A model generated the notes under the pieces. It made no database searches, was not told the origin of the DNA, and saw only the letters and a program-made list of their open reading frames with translations. Below, piece by piece: positions 1-9,398 of a DNA stretch of 64,000 nucleotides. The DNA comes from Sphingomonas sp. Leaf33 (GTDB lineage: Bacteria; Pseudomonadota; Alphaproteobacteria; Sphingomonadales; Sphingomonadaceae), in assembly GCF_001421785.1 (NCBI RefSeq), contig NZ_LMLB01000001.1, positions 446,768 through 510,767 of the forward strand. Reading direction: 5' to 3'. Position 1 is the first letter of the stretch, and the number at the start of each line of letters is the position of its first letter. The position numbers were made by a program, and so were the translations under genes.

Positions 1-587
1 TCCCACAGCGCGGACGGCGCGACCTGATAGGCGGCGCCGTTCGCGCAATCGACGACAATCTTCAGCCCGTCGAGCGTCAGTTCGCCGGGGAAGGTCGTCT
101 TGGCGAAATGGATGTAGCGGCCCTTGGCATCGTCGACGCGGCGGGCGCGGCCGATATCGGCGGCGGGCGCCAGGTCGACACGGCCGTCGATCCCGTCTTC
201 GATCGCGGCTTCGTCGGCGTCGCTCAGCTTGTAGCCGTCGGGACCGAACAGCTTGATGCCGTTGTCGAAGAACGGATTGTGGCTGGCCGACAGCATGACG
301 CCCATGTCGGCACGCATCGATGCCGTCAGCATCGCGACCGCGGGCGTCGGCATCGGTCCCAGCAGGACCACGTCCATGCCCACGCTGGTGAAGCCCGCGA
401 CCAGCGCGGATTCGAGCATATAGCCCGACAGGCGGGTGTCCTTCCCGATGACGACGCGGTGGCGGTGGTCGCCGCGCAGGAAATGCTTCCCCGCGGCCAT
501 GCCGACCTTCATCGCCATTTCGGCGGTCATCTTGTCGGCGTTGGTCAGGCCGCGAATGCCGTCGGTGCCGAAATATTTCCTTGCCAT
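1..587 (-). CDS. glmM: Phosphoglucosamine mutase, 5' part (cut by window edge)
   Basis: Converts glucosamine-6-phosphate to glucosamine-1-phosphate, the cytosolic step leading to UDP-GlcNAc for peptidoglycan and LPS. Only the N-terminal 195 residues lie here. The start reads [13 protein letters not shown], the typical GlmM N-terminus, and the phosphoserine loop SASHNP falls at residues 100-105, putting the catalytic serine at Ser102 as in well-studied GlmM proteins. A GGAAA lies about 8 bases before the ATG. It is divergent from the symporter gene at 660. A second member of the same mutase superfamily is encoded at 18328, but that one has a TGSHNP loop and is a different enzyme. Confidence 0.96.
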   Translation of the reverse strand, partial: MARKYFGTDGIRGLTNADKMTAEMAMKVGMAAGKHFLRGDHRHRVVIGKDTRLSGYMLESALVAGFTSVGMDVVLLGPMPTPAVAMLTASMRADMGVMLSASHNPFFDNGIKLFGPDGYKLSDADEAAIEDGIDGRVDLAPAADIGRARRVDDAKGRYIHFAKTTFPGELTLDGLKIVVDCANGAAYQVAPSALW

Positions 588-659
588 CGTGACGTTTTCC
601 GCAACCTTGTCGCCGTGTGAGTGGGCCGCCATAGCGCGCGACCACCGGAGAATCGAGTA

Positions 660-1928
660 ATGTCGCAAGCCACCCGTATCCTGATCTCGCTCGTCGGCGG
701 CCTCGTGCTCGGCATCCTGCTGGCGCGCGTCGCCCCGTCGGCGGATGCGCTGGGCGTCGCCATTGCCGAACCAGTGGGGACGATCTGGCTGCACGGATTG
801 CAGATGACCATCGTGCCGCTGGTCGTCGGCCTGCTAGTGACCGGCATCGCCGCGACCGCCGAAGCGGCCAAGGCCAGCCGTCTCGCGACGCGCGCGCTGA
901 TCGTGTTCATCGCGCTCCTCTGGACGTCGTCGGCGCTGTCGGCGGCGATCTTTTTCGGGATAACGCATCTCTTCCCGCTCGGGCCCGACGCGGCCGCCGC
1001 GCTGAAGGGCGCGGTCGCCAGCGCCAGCGAGGTGGGCGCGGTGCCGCCCTTCAGTGACTTCCTGGTCGCGATGGTGCCGACGAACCCGCTGGCCGCGGCG
1101 GCCAATGACGCCTTCCTGCCGCTGATCGTGTTCACTGTCGCCTTCGCCTTCGCCGTCACGCGGTTGCCCGACGAGCCGCGCAAGCTGCTGACCGGCTTCT
1201 TCCAGGCGGTGGCGGATGCGATGCTGATCGTCATCGGCTGGGTGCTGTGGCTGGCGCCGCTGGGCGTCTTCGCGCTGGCCTTTGCAGTCGGGGCAAAGGC
1301 CGGGACTGCGGCGTTCGGCGCGCTGATCCACTATGTCCTGACCGTCACCGCGTGCGGCGCGGGCGTCACGTTGCTCGCGTTTCCGGTGGCCATCATCGGC
1401 GGCCGGTTGGGGCTGGGCACCTATCTGCGCGCGATGACGCAGCCGGCGGCGGTCGCGGTGTCGACGCAGTCGAGTCTCGCGTCGCTGCCGGCGATGCTAC
1501 GTGCCAGCGAGAAGCTGGGGCTGCCGGTCGCGACGTCGGGCGTCGTGTTGCCGCTGGCAGTGGCGATCTTCCGCTTTACCGGCCCGGCGATGAACCTGGC
1601 GGTCGCGCTGTACGTCGCGCATATCTTTGGGGTCGAGCTGACCGCGGGGCAGATCGCGATCGGCATCGCCGCCGCCGCCGTGACGACGATGGGCGCGGTC
1701 AGCTTGCCGGGCACCATCAGTTTCGTATCGTCGATCGCGCCGATCGCGCTGGCGATGGGTCTGCCGATCGGCCCGCTGGCCCTGCTGGTCGCGGTCGAGA
1801 CCTTTCCCGACATCATGCGTACGCTGGGCAACGTCATGATGGACGTCGCCGCGACCTCCGCGATCGGCCGGCGATCAGGCGTGGCCAGGAGTGAAGCAGA
1901 CGCGATCCTGGCACAGGCGCCGGAATGA
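660..1928 (+). CDS. Dicarboxylate/amino acid:cation symporter (DAACS family)
   Basis: Polytopic inner-membrane protein of 422 residues resembling the GltP/DctA group of cation-coupled dicarboxylate or amino-acid transporters. The start at 660 ([10 protein letters not shown]) is chosen over an in-frame GTG at 621 because GGAG lies 9 bases upstream and the protein then begins directly with a membrane helix. The serine-rich hairpin of the family is visible as [10 protein letters not shown] near residue 270. The family hallmark NMDGT in the next helix is replaced by a stretch reading RFTGPAMN, so the substrate and the coupling ion cannot be inferred. Stand-alone gene, convergent with the penicillin-binding protein gene. 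Confidence 0.85.
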   Translation: MSQATRILISLVGGLVLGILLARVAPSADALGVAIAEPVGTIWLHGLQMTIVPLVVGLLVTGIAATAEAAKASRLATRALIVFIALLWTSSALSAAIFFGITHLFPLGPDAAAALKGAVASASEVGAVPPFSDFLVAMVPTNPLAAAANDAFLPLIVFTVAFAFAVTRLPDEPRKLLTGFFQAVADAMLIVIGWVLWLAPLGVFALAFAVGAKAGTAAFGALIHYVLTVTACGAGVTLLAFPVAIIGGRLGLGTYLRAMTQPAAVAVSTQSSLASLPAMLRASEKLGLPVATSGVVLPLAVAIFRFTGPAMNLAVALYVAHIFGVELTAGQIAIGIAAAAVTTMGAVSLPGTISFVSSIAPIALAMGLPIGPLALLVAVETFPDIMRTLGNVMMDVAATSAIGRRSGVARSEADAILAQAPE

Positions 1929-1932
1929 TCGC

Positions 1933-4083
1933 CTAACCCGGCCCGTCCACATCCTCGTCCTCGGGCGCGCGCCGATCCTCGCGGCGCGGTGGCGGGCCGT
2001 CGCGGCGGCGGTCGCTGGGGCCGACGTTGAAGCTGCCGTCGCGGCCCAGCCGGACGTTCAGGCCAAGGCCCTCGATCTCCGCGGCCGGGGGCGCGGCGGG
2101 ATCGTCGGTGAAGATCGGCTCGCTTGGATCGATCATGTCGTCGATCATGTTGCCGACCGGATCCTCAGGCTCCTCGATAACCGCGGGCAGGGGGGCGGAC
2201 ACGCCCAGCGCTTCGATCATGAAGTCGCGCCAGATGCGCGCGGGGATGCCGCCGCCCTGCAGGCCCGGATTGGGCGAATTGTCATCGTTGCCAACCCAAA
2301 CGCCGGCGACCAGCCCCTGGGCATAGCCGACGAACAGTGCGTCGCGGCTGTCCTGCGTCGTGCCGGTCTTGCCGAAGCCGGTGATGCTGAGCGCGGCCTG
2401 CTGGCCCGTTCCGCTGGCGATCGAGCGCGACAGCAACTCGCGCATTCCCTCCAGCGTCTTGTCGTCGATCGCCGTGCGACGCCCGCGCCAGCGATCGATG
2501 AAGCCCGCTTCTTCCTCCGCCGACAGCCCGCGCGCGCGCACCGGATATTCGCCCGCGGCGATCGCGGCATAGGCGCTGGTCAGTTCCAGCAGCGACATGG
2601 TCGAGGTGCCGAGCGCGATCGACGCTTCGTTCGGGATCGGGCTGGTCACGCCCAGGTCGCGCGCGGCGCGGATGACGTTCGATACGCCGACCTCCTTGGT
2701 CAGGCGCGCGGCGGCCACGTTGGATGATTTGGCAAAGGCGCGCGCTAGCGTGATGTCGCCGGCGTAGCGGCCATCCGAATTCTTCGGGCTCCATTCGCCG
2801 ATCGTGACCGGGCGGTCCTCGACAGTGCTCTCGGGCGTCATGCCGGAGCGCAGCGCGGCGAGATAGACGAACAGCTTGAACGTCGACCCCGGCTGGCGCT
2901 TGGCCTGCACCGCGCGGTTGAACGGCGACTTCGCATAGTCCTTGCCGCCGACCATCGCGACGACGGTGCCGTCCGGGCGCATCGCGACCAGTGCCGCCTG
3001 CGCCTCGCGCAGCCCGGCGCGGCGGATCGCGCGTTCGGCGGCGCGTTGCATCCGCTGGTCGAGCGTGGTCGTGACGGTCAGCTCGTTGGCGATCTCGCCG
3101 GCGCGGTCGCGCGCCTGCGGCAGGACCCAGTCGGCGAAGTACGTGCCGGAGGGGAGCGTCTTCGTCCGCTCGACCTTCAACCGCGCCGGGCCGACGTCGG
3201 CGGCCTCCGCCTTCGTCAGGAACCCGCTTTCGACCATCGCGCCGACGACCAGCTTCTGCCGCGCGCGTGCGCCCGACAGGTTGATGGTCGGGGCGAGGCG
3301 TGACGGCGCCTTGACCAGCCCGGCCAGCAGCGCGGCCTGCGCGACGCTCAGTTGCTCGGGCTGCTTGCTGAAATAATGCTTCGCCGCCGCCGACAGGCCA
3401 TAGACGTTGTCGCCGAAATAGGCGTTCGAGAGGTACCGGCTGAGGATCTCGTCCTTGGTCAGCCACGCCTCTAGCCAGAACGAGATCATCAGCTCGCGCG
3501 CCTTGCGGCCGAAGGTGCGGTCGGACGACAGGAACGCGTTCTTGGCGAGCTGCTGGGTGATCGTCGACCCGCCCTCGCGCATCCCGCCGGCGCGCGCGTT
3601 GTTCCACATCGCGCGGGCGATGCCGCGCGGCGATACGCCCCAGTGCGAATAGAAGCGTCGATCCTCGATCGCCAGGAACGCCTGCGGGATGTGCTTAGGC
3701 AACGTGCGCACGTCGACGGGATCGCCGATGACCGCGCCGCGCCGCGCGATCGGCGTCTTGCCGTCGCTCGCCAGCAGCGTGATGCTGGGCGGCGTCGGTG
3801 GTTTCAGCGACCGCGAGAGGGGCGCGGTGATCGCCAGCCAGATGATCGCCACGACCAGCAGGACGATGGCGACACCCGTCCCGCGGACGATCCAGCGGCC
3901 CCAGCGGATGCGGCGCTTCGGCGTGGCTGAGGGGGGATCGAAGCGCAGCGGATCGCCCGGCGGCGGGGCAGGCGGCGTCGTGCCCGAGGACAGTTTCCCG
4001 GTGCGCGCGAAATTGGCGAAGGGGTCGTCGTCGGACGCACCGGGACGGCGGTCGGACGGATCGAACGGCGGACCCAAGTTCAT
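1933..4083 (-). CDS. Class A penicillin-binding protein (transglycosylase/transpeptidase)
   Basis: Bifunctional peptidoglycan synthase anchored in the inner membrane with its catalytic domains in the periplasm. It has 716 residues: a proline-rich cytoplasmic tail, one membrane segment at about 66-88, a GT51 transglycosylase domain with catalytic Glu140 in AIEDRRFYSHWG and the GGSTITQQLAKN motif at 171-182, then a transpeptidase domain with SxxK at Ser400-Lys403, SSN at 453-455 and KTGTT at 572-576. All catalytic motifs are intact. The C-terminus is rich in Asp, Arg and Pro and is probably disordered. It belongs to the PBP1A/PbpC-like group; a finer assignment is not safe. It is convergent with the symporter gene, with four bases between the stops. 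Confidence 0.93.
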   Translation of the reverse strand: MNLGPPFDPSDRRPGASDDDPFANFARTGKLSSGTTPPAPPPGDPLRFDPPSATPKRRIRWGRWIVRGTGVAIVLLVVAIIWLAITAPLSRSLKPPTPPSITLLASDGKTPIARRGAVIGDPVDVRTLPKHIPQAFLAIEDRRFYSHWGVSPRGIARAMWNNARAGGMREGGSTITQQLAKNAFLSSDRTFGRKARELMISFWLEAWLTKDEILSRYLSNAYFGDNVYGLSAAAKHYFSKQPEQLSVAQAALLAGLVKAPSRLAPTINLSGARARQKLVVGAMVESGFLTKAEAADVGPARLKVERTKTLPSGTYFADWVLPQARDRAGEIANELTVTTTLDQRMQRAAERAIRRAGLREAQAALVAMRPDGTVVAMVGGKDYAKSPFNRAVQAKRQPGSTFKLFVYLAALRSGMTPESTVEDRPVTIGEWSPKNSDGRYAGDITLARAFAKSSNVAAARLTKEVGVSNVIRAARDLGVTSPIPNEASIALGTSTMSLLELTSAYAAIAAGEYPVRARGLSAEEEAGFIDRWRGRRTAIDDKTLEGMRELLSRSIASGTGQQAALSITGFGKTGTTQDSRDALFVGYAQGLVAGVWVGNDDNSPNPGLQGGGIPARIWRDFMIEALGVSAPLPAVIEEPEDPVGNMIDDMIDPSEPIFTDDPAAPPAAEIEGLGLNVRLGRDGSFNVGPSDRRRDGPPPRREDRRAPEDEDVDGPG

Positions 4084-4139
4084 GGCGACTGTATTAACAA
4101 CCTAACACGCGACCCGCAAGCCGCGGAATGTCCTGGGCG

Positions 4140-4706
4140 TCATGCTTCCAGCTCGATGTCCCAATACAGCCAGTCGCGCCACGTGTCGTGCAGGTAATTG
4201 GGCGGAAAGCTGCGCCCGTGTTCCTGCAGATGCCAGCTGGTCGGGCGGATCGGCTGGACGTGCAGCGGCATCCCCGCCTCGCGCGGGGTGCGCCCGCCCT
4301 TCTTCAGGTTGCAGGGCGCACACGCGGTCGCGACATTCTCCCACGTCGTGCGGCCGCCCTGTGCGCGGGGGATGACGTGGTCGAACGTCAGGTCGCGGCC
4401 GGTGCCGCAATATTGGCAGGCGAAGCGGTCGCGCAGGAACAGGTTGAAGCGGGTGAAGGCGGGAAAGGCCGATGGCCGGACATATTGCTTGAGCGCGATG
4501 ACCGAGGGAAGTTTCAGCGCCGCGGTCGGGCTGCGCACCTCGCGTTCGTAATGCGACACGATATCGACGCGGTCGAGGAACACGGCCTTCACCGCGGTCT
4601 GCCATGGCCAGATCGACAGGGGATAGTAGCTGAGCGGCGTATAGTCGGCATTGAGCACCAGGGCCGGGCAACTGTCCGGATGCCGCATTAGGTCAGGATG
4701 AAACAT
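4140..4706 (-). CDS. HNH endonuclease family protein
   Basis: A 188-residue stand-alone HNH nuclease. The start MFHPDLMRHP is preferred over an upstream in-frame ATG at 4814 because a GGGGGA sits just before it and the product then matches the compact length of this family. The C-terminal half carries the zinc-stabilised beta-beta-alpha-metal fold: CQYC (Cys97 and Cys100), the HNH histidine at 110 within TFDHVIPRAQGG, Asn124, and CAPC (Cys129 and Cys132). Such genes are widespread single-copy chromosomal genes in alphaproteobacteria, of unproven role; nothing here links it to restriction or a mobile element. Confidence 0.88.
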   Translation of the reverse strand: MFHPDLMRHPDSCPALVLNADYTPLSYYPLSIWPWQTAVKAVFLDRVDIVSHYEREVRSPTAALKLPSVIALKQYVRPSAFPAFTRFNLFLRDRFACQYCGTGRDLTFDHVIPRAQGGRTTWENVATACAPCNLKKGGRTPREAGMPLHVQPIRPTSWHLQEHGRSFPPNYLHDTWRDWLYWDIELEA

Positions 4707-4869
4707 ACGTCCCCCTTCGCTTCGTCGCTCCGCGAGCCATCGCCGCGAAGGATGACACCTGCATGACAGCATAGGGAAGGCGGCCCGGTCAAGCGCATGG
4801 GTGGTCAAGCGCATGGGTGGTGTCGGCCTGCGGACGCGCTATGGAAGCGCCAAGACTAAGGAGAGCGAC

Positions 4870-5739
4870 ATGAAGACCATCGGTGTGATCGGTGCGGGAC
4901 AGATGGGTGCAGGCATCGCGCAGGTGTCGGCGGCGGCCGGGTACCGGGTGCTGCTGTCCGACGTCGACCAGGCGCGCGCGGACGCCGGCAAGGCAGGCAT
5001 CGCCAAGCAGCTCGACCGGCTGGTGACGAAGGAAAAGATCACCGCCGACGCGCGCGACACGACGCTCGGCCACATCGAACCGGTCGGCGACGTCGCGGCG
5101 ATGGGGGACTGCGACCTGGTGATCGAGGCGGCGACCGAGCGCGAGGAGATCAAGCGCAAGATCTTTGCGGCGGTGGGCAAGGGGATGCGCAGCGACGCGA
5201 TCCTCGCCAGCAACACATCGTCGATCCCGATCACGCGCCTGGCGCAGGCGTCGCCCGATCCGGCGCGGTTCATGGGCGTGCATTTCTTCAATCCCGTGCC
5301 CGTCATGGGCCTGATCGAGCTGATCCGGGGTCTGGCGACCAGCGACGCGACGGTCCAGGCGGTCGAGGCGTTCGGGCGTACGCTGGGCAAGGAGATCGTC
5401 CACGCCAACGACGCGCCCGGCTTCATCGTCAACCGCGTGCTGATGCCGATGCTGAACGAGGCGTGCTTCGCGCTGGGCGAAGGCGTCGCGACGATCCGCG
5501 ATGTCGACACCGCGTGTCAGCTCGGGCTCAACCACCCGATGGGTCCATTCACGCTGGCCGACTTCATCGGGCTCGACACCTGCCTGGAGATCACGCGCGT
5601 GCTGTTCGAAGGCACCGGCGACCCCAAGTTCCGGCCCGCGCCGCTGCTGGTGAAGTATGTCGAGGCCGGCTGGTACGGCCGCAAGACCGGGCGCGGCTTC
5701 TACGACTATTCGGGACCCGAGCCCGTACCGACACGTTGA
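4870..5739 (+). CDS. 3-hydroxybutyryl-CoA dehydrogenase
   Basis: NAD(P)-dependent oxidoreductase interconverting 3-hydroxybutyryl-CoA and acetoacetyl-CoA, used in fatty-acid or butanoate metabolism in the cytoplasm. It has 289 residues: a Rossmann domain starting [18 protein letters not shown] with the dinucleotide-binding glycines at 8, 10 and 13, the catalytic region containing [11 protein letters not shown], and a C-terminal helical domain with NHPMGPF. AAGGAGA precedes the ATG at 4870, which favours this start over one 69 bases upstream. It is followed after 7 bases by a 48-residue ORF and may be cotranscribed with it. Confidence 0.93.
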   Translation: MKTIGVIGAGQMGAGIAQVSAAAGYRVLLSDVDQARADAGKAGIAKQLDRLVTKEKITADARDTTLGHIEPVGDVAAMGDCDLVIEAATEREEIKRKIFAAVGKGMRSDAILASNTSSIPITRLAQASPDPARFMGVHFFNPVPVMGLIELIRGLATSDATVQAVEAFGRTLGKEIVHANDAPGFIVNRVLMPMLNEACFALGEGVATIRDVDTACQLGLNHPMGPFTLADFIGLDTCLEITRVLFEGTGDPKFRPAPLLVKYVEAGWYGRKTGRGFYDYSGPEPVPTR

Positions 5740-5746
5740 GGCGGCC

Positions 5747-5893
5747 ATGGCCCTCGACGATACCATCATCCAGACGCCCGATGGTCCGATGACCTATGGC
5801 GAATGGAAGAAGAAGAACCCGGTGCAGGTCCCGTCGCGCCGGACCAAGGGCAAGGATTTGCCGAACAAGGTGAAGATCCGGACGGACGAGTGA
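5747..5893 (+). CDS. Small hypothetical protein (48 aa)
   Basis: A 48-residue hydrophilic protein beginning MALDDTIIQTPDG and rich in Lys in its C-terminal half (EWKKKN, RRTKGKDLPNKVK). The ATG lies only 7 bases after the stop of the 3-hydroxybutyryl-CoA dehydrogenase gene, so translation may be coupled. I recognise no named domain. It reads as a real gene because its frame is in good codon register and its position is operon-like, but at this length chance cannot be excluded. No signal peptide or membrane segment is visible. Confidence 0.6.
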   Translation: MALDDTIIQTPDGPMTYGEWKKKNPVQVPSRRTKGKDLPNKVKIRTDE

Positions 5894-5903
5894 TTCTTCG
5901 TGC

Positions 5904-6000
5904 GTTCGTGCCGAGCGTGTCGACGACCCGCCTTTTCTTCGTGTGGCGGGGCCCGCGGCCCGACGAAGGGGCTGCCCCTCGACAGGCTGATGGCGACGGG
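5904..6000. repeat. Dispersed palindromic repeat, GAGCNTGTCGA / TCGACANGCTC type
   Basis: Left arm gccgagcgtgtcgacga near 5910 and right arm cctcgacaggctg near 5978 in the gap before the L,D-transpeptidase gene. Related arms occur at 18207-18299, 29392-29421 (half only), 48853-48933 and 60364-60460. This copy is degenerate. No coding capacity. Confidence 0.55.
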
Positions 6001-6128
6001 TGGGACGGGTAAACGCCGCATCACCCTGTCCCACCCCGGAACACCCGGAAATCCGGCCTTTTCTTGACGCCTTCGAAAGACGATCTGTCGCATGACGAGC
6101 GGTCTGACACGAAGGATTCGATTACGAG

Positions 6129-6824
6129 ATGGCAAGCACCGCGACCTGGGTGAAACGGGCGGGCCTGACGCTCGGCTGCTGTGCGAGCTTCCTCGGCGCC
6201 GCGCATATCGCCGATCGGATGGCGGCGCGCGATGCCGCCGCGCCGCCGATCGCGACGTCGGCGGCCCCGCAGCCGCTGGTCGCCACCGCGGCGTCGCGGG
6301 CGAAGCCCGTCGCGCGTCCGGCCGCTGCCCCGGCCCCCGTCGATCCGTCGGCCTATGTCGTCAAGAGCGTGCTGAGCGTCGGCAGGCCCTTCGTCCACGG
6401 CGACTGGTATTGGGACGAAAGCGCCGCGCCAGCCGCCAAGGGCGGCAAGATCGTCGTGACGGTCGACCTGAAGGCGCAGGTGCTCTCGGTCTTCCGTAAC
6501 GGGCACGAGATCGGCACCGCGGTCATGATCTACGGCGCCGATACCAAGCCGACGCCCTTGGGCGTATTCCAGGTCAGCTTCCGCAAGGCGCAGCATGTGT
6601 CGAGCCTGTACGGCGCGCCGATGCCCTATACGCTGCGGCTGACCAACGACGGTGTGTCGATCCACGGCAGCGAAGCGATGCGCCCTGACGCTGCGACGCA
6701 CGGCTGCGTCGGCGTGCCGATCGCGTTTGCGAAGAAGCTGTTCGGCGCGGTGGCGCTGGGAGACACGGTGATCGTGACCAACGGCGAGATGCTGAGCCAG
6801 GGTCAGGCAATCAAGGCGGCGTAA
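6129..6824 (+). CDS. L,D-transpeptidase (YkuD domain)
   Basis: A 231-residue exported protein likely to form 3-3 peptidoglycan cross-links or to attach proteins to the wall. The N-terminus has a hydrophobic stretch at about 11-25 followed by an Ala/Pro-rich linker to residue 75. The YkuD domain covers about 105-222, with His179 in SIHGSE and the catalytic HGC at 191-193 (Cys193). Right after the Cys the sequence reads VGVP, whereas the family usually has Arg or Asn two residues after Cys. The Cys and both His residues are present, so activity is plausible. It stands alone between repeat-containing gaps. Confidence 0.88.
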   Translation: MASTATWVKRAGLTLGCCASFLGAAHIADRMAARDAAAPPIATSAAPQPLVATAASRAKPVARPAAAPAPVDPSAYVVKSVLSVGRPFVHGDWYWDESAAPAAKGGKIVVTVDLKAQVLSVFRNGHEIGTAVMIYGADTKPTPLGVFQVSFRKAQHVSSLYGAPMPYTLRLTNDGVSIHGSEAMRPDAATHGCVGVPIAFAKKLFGAVALGDTVIVTNGEMLSQGQAIKAA

Positions 6825-6833
6825 GTCCCCCGG

Positions 6834-6911
6834 GTGCTCCCGTGCCGGCGGGAGCCCAGGATTACGAAGGGTCACCGCTTGTGGCTCTGGGCTCCCGCCT
6901 GCGCGGGAGCA
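6834..6911. repeat. Dispersed palindromic repeat, GGGCTCCCGCC type
   Basis: Two inverted hairpins: gtgctcccg..cgggagccc, then gggctcccgcctgcgcgggagcac, separated by a variable centre. Other copies are at 47275-47362, 50177-50249 and 58341-58413. It lies between convergent genes, where it could act as a weak bidirectional terminator, but no T-run follows. Confidence 0.75.
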
Positions 6912-6919
6912 CCGGGTGG

Positions 6920-7201
6920 TCAGTGGCGAGGCTCGAACGACAGTTCCAGCGCGCCGCCCGACCAGCCGTCGCCCTGGATCACTTCGACCAGCCGCTCGAC
7001 ACCGTCGCTCTCCGATTCGGGGCCCATGGTGAAGTTCGCCGCTTCGCCGCTCGCCACGCGACCCAGGAAGCCGCGCGCGTCGAGTACGCTTTCGACCGCG
7101 TAATGCACCATGTCGTGCGGGATGATCCGCTGCCTGGGGCAATCGATCGTCTCGTCCGGGCGATCGGCCTTGCCTGTGCCCCTGGCGAAGACCAGTCTCA
7201 C
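6920..7201 (-). CDS. Hypothetical protein coupled to nupC (93 aa)
   Basis: A 93-residue protein with no recognised domain, no signal peptide and no membrane segment. Its GTG start overlaps the TGA of the nucleoside transporter gene (GTGA, 4 bases), which argues that it is real and translated by coupling. The middle carries a YAVESVLDARGFLGRV stretch and the C-terminal half is acidic with LVEVIQGDGW. The neighbourhood suggests cotranscription with nupC, but no functional link can be read from the sequence. It ends beside the palindromic repeat at 6834-6911. Confidence 0.72.
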   Translation of the reverse strand: MRLVFARGTGKADRPDETIDCPRQRIIPHDMVHYAVESVLDARGFLGRVASGEAANFTMGPESESDGVERLVEVIQGDGWSGGALELSFEPRH

Positions 7202-8514
7202 CCGATCAGCAGGCCCGCCAGCGCCGCCGACATCAGGTTCGACAGGCTGCCGGCGACCAGTGCCTTCAGCCCCAGCTTCGCGATCACCGGGCGCTGGTTA
7301 GGGGCCAGGTTGCCGGTCACCGCCATCTGGATCGCGATCGACGAGAAATTGGCGAAGCCGCACAGCGAGAAGGTGACGATCGCGACGCTGGCGGGCGACA
7401 GCGTGCCCTGGATCTTGCTGAGTTCGATGAACGACACGAATTCGTTCAGTACGATCTTGGTGCCGAACAGGCCGCCGGCGACGCCCGCCTCGTTCCACGG
7501 CACGCCCAGGATGAACATCACCGGCTGGAAGACATAGCCGAGCAGCATCTGGAAGCTGAGTTCGGGATGCCCGAACCAGCCACCGATCCCCGCCAGCAGT
7601 CCGTTGGCGAGCGCAACGAGAGCGACGAACGCCAGCACCATCGCGCCGACCGCGACGGCCAGCTTCACGCCGGTCTGCGCACCTTGCGCCGCCGCCATGA
7701 TGATGTTGGCCGGCTTTTCCTCGTCGTGGCTGGCTTCCGCGATCGGCTCGCTGCCCTCGATCTCGGGCGCGCTGGCGCGGGTGTGCGGTTCGCTGAGCGC
7801 GACCGCGTCGCCCGACGCACTCCCCAGCGGCAGCTCGCCTTGTCGGGGCTCGACGTCGGGCATGATGATCTTCGACATCAGAATGCCGCCGGGTGCCGAC
7901 ATGAAGCTGGCCGCAAGCAGATACGGCAGCAGCTGCGCGCCGATCATGCTGGCATAGGCGCCCAGGATCGTACCCGCGACGCCGGCCATGCCGACCGTCA
8001 TCACGGTGAACAGCTGCGGCGGCGTCAGGCTCGCCAGATACGGGCGGATGACCAGCGGGCTTTCCGACTGGCCGACGAAGATGTTCGCCGCCGACCCGAG
8101 CGATTCGACCTTGGTGATCCCCGTCACCAGCTGGATCGCGCCGCCCACCCATTTGATGATGAGCTGCATGACGCCGAGATAGTAGAGGATCGAGATCAGC
8201 GAGGCGAAGAAGATGATGACCGGCAGCGCCGCGATCGCGAAGCTGTTGGCGCCCATCGTGGGCCCGGCGAGCGGACCGAAGATGAAGTCCGTGCCGGCCT
8301 TGGCATAGCCGAGAAGGTTCGACACGCCATGCGACATCCCGGCGATGACCGACTTGCCCCAACTGGTCGCGAGCACCAGCACCGCAAAGCCCGCCTGGAG
8401 CGCAAACGCCGGGCCGACGACCCGCAGCCGGATCGCGCGGCGATTGTTCGACAGTGCGACCGCGACCAGAAGAATGACGACGATACCGGCCAGGCCGATC
8501 AGATTATGCTGCAC
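7198..8514 (-). CDS. nupC: NupC-type concentrative nucleoside transporter
   Basis: Inner-membrane nucleoside:cation symporter of the CNT family. The protein shows the Nucleos_tra2 N-terminal region (LSNNRRAIRLRVVG near 20-33), the gate-like domain, and a C-terminal transport domain with GAYASMIGAQLLPYLLAASFMSAP-like helices and the conserved ending SLCGFANFSSIAIQ. A GTG at 8514 is chosen because family proteins begin only a few residues before the first helix and AGGGG lies upstream; in-frame ATGs at 8553 and 8598 are alternatives. A charged insert of about 50 residues (EPRQGELPL onward) interrupts the middle, longer than in the E. coli protein. Confidence 0.88.
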   Translation of the reverse strand: MQHNLIGLAGIVVILLVAVALSNNRRAIRLRVVGPAFALQAGFAVLVLATSWGKSVIAGMSHGVSNLLGYAKAGTDFIFGPLAGPTMGANSFAIAALPVIIFFASLISILYYLGVMQLIIKWVGGAIQLVTGITKVESLGSAANIFVGQSESPLVIRPYLASLTPPQLFTVMTVGMAGVAGTILGAYASMIGAQLLPYLLAASFMSAPGGILMSKIIMPDVEPRQGELPLGSASGDAVALSEPHTRASAPEIEGSEPIAEASHDEEKPANIIMAAAQGAQTGVKLAVAVGAMVLAFVALVALANGLLAGIGGWFGHPELSFQMLLGYVFQPVMFILGVPWNEAGVAGGLFGTKIVLNEFVSFIELSKIQGTLSPASVAIVTFSLCGFANFSSIAIQMAVTGNLAPNQRPVIAKLGLKALVAGSLSNLMSAALAGLLIG

Positions 8515-8680
8515 GTAGACGCCCACCCCTGGGGAAACACAGCCATCCAGCATGGCAGAGGTTTGCGTGAGGGGACAGGGGTTTGTGCGGAGGAGCACGA
8601 GTCATCCTCCTCGTGCAGGGGAGGATTGGGTTTTGTGTCCGGGGCTTCCCTCACGAAAATTTTCGGCTAGCGTCCGCGCG

Positions 8681-9343
8681 ATGGAAACCCCGCACCCACG
8701 CACACTCCCGCTTTCGCTCTTCGTCTTCGCGCTGTTTTACGGCGGCATGGTCTGCATCGCGGGCGTGCTGGGCAACAAGCAGGTCGGCCTGGGGCCGCTC
8801 GCCGTCGAAGCCGGCATCTTTGCTTTCCTGCTGCTCGTCGTCACGTCGAGCGCGGTGGCCGAACTGCACGGCGCGACCTGGGCGAATCGGCTGGTGCGGA
8901 TCGGCTTCGTGCCGCTGATCGTGTCGCTGCTGCTCTCGCTGCTCGTCTATGCGCTGCCCGCCTCGGCCGAGATGCGCGCCGACCGGCCGGAGGCGCTGGC
9001 GGCGATCGAGGGCATCCTGTTCTCGACCTGGCGGATCTGGATCGGCGGGATCATCGCCTATGGCATTTCGCAGTCGCTGAACGTGACGATCTTTGCCGCG
9101 CTGAAGGGCCGCGAGGGATCGAAGCTGCTGTGGTTCCGCTCGGCGGTGGCGGGCGTGCTCAGCCAGATCGTCGACACGGTCGTGTTCGTCGCCATCGCCT
9201 TCTACGGCGAATTTCCGATCGGCGGGCTGCTGGTCGGGCAGATGCTGGCAAAGGTCGTGCTGTCGGCGCTGCTGGTGCCGCCGCTGATCTATGTCGCGGT
9301 GGCGTTCGGGCGGCGGCTGGACGGTACGGCCGTCACTCGCTGA
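8681..9343 (+). CDS. Queuosine precursor transporter (QPTR/YhhQ family)
   Basis: A 220-residue polytopic membrane protein of the vitamin-uptake-like QPTR family, which imports queuosine precursors such as preQ0 or preQ1. About six helices are visible. The family features ANILGNKQV-like first loop ([11 protein letters not shown]), [25 protein letters not shown] and a late [16 protein letters not shown] helix match well. The ATG at 8681 follows a short gap after the divergent nupC gene. It lies 55 bases upstream of argB and may be cotranscribed with it. Substrate assignment is by family only; no queuosine biosynthesis gene is in the window. Confidence 0.8.
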   Translation: METPHPRTLPLSLFVFALFYGGMVCIAGVLGNKQVGLGPLAVEAGIFAFLLLVVTSSAVAELHGATWANRLVRIGFVPLIVSLLLSLLVYALPASAEMRADRPEALAAIEGILFSTWRIWIGGIIAYGISQSLNVTIFAALKGREGSKLLWFRSAVAGVLSQIVDTVVFVAIAFYGEFPIGGLLVGQMLAKVVLSALLVPPLIYVAVAFGRRLDGTAVTR

Positions 9344-9398
9344 CCCGGGGGCGACGCAGGATTTGGGTTTTCCGCGACCGGCCATTAAGGGGCGCGGC

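Noticed and set aside
4140..4706. HNH protein as a homing endonuclease or part of a mobile element
   Set aside because: No intron, intein or inverted repeats around it, and its composition matches its neighbours.
4789..5769. 326-residue frame antisense to 3-hydroxybutyryl-CoA dehydrogenase
   Set aside because: Arg/His/Gln/Asp-rich artefact composition with no domain; the plus-strand gene is secure.
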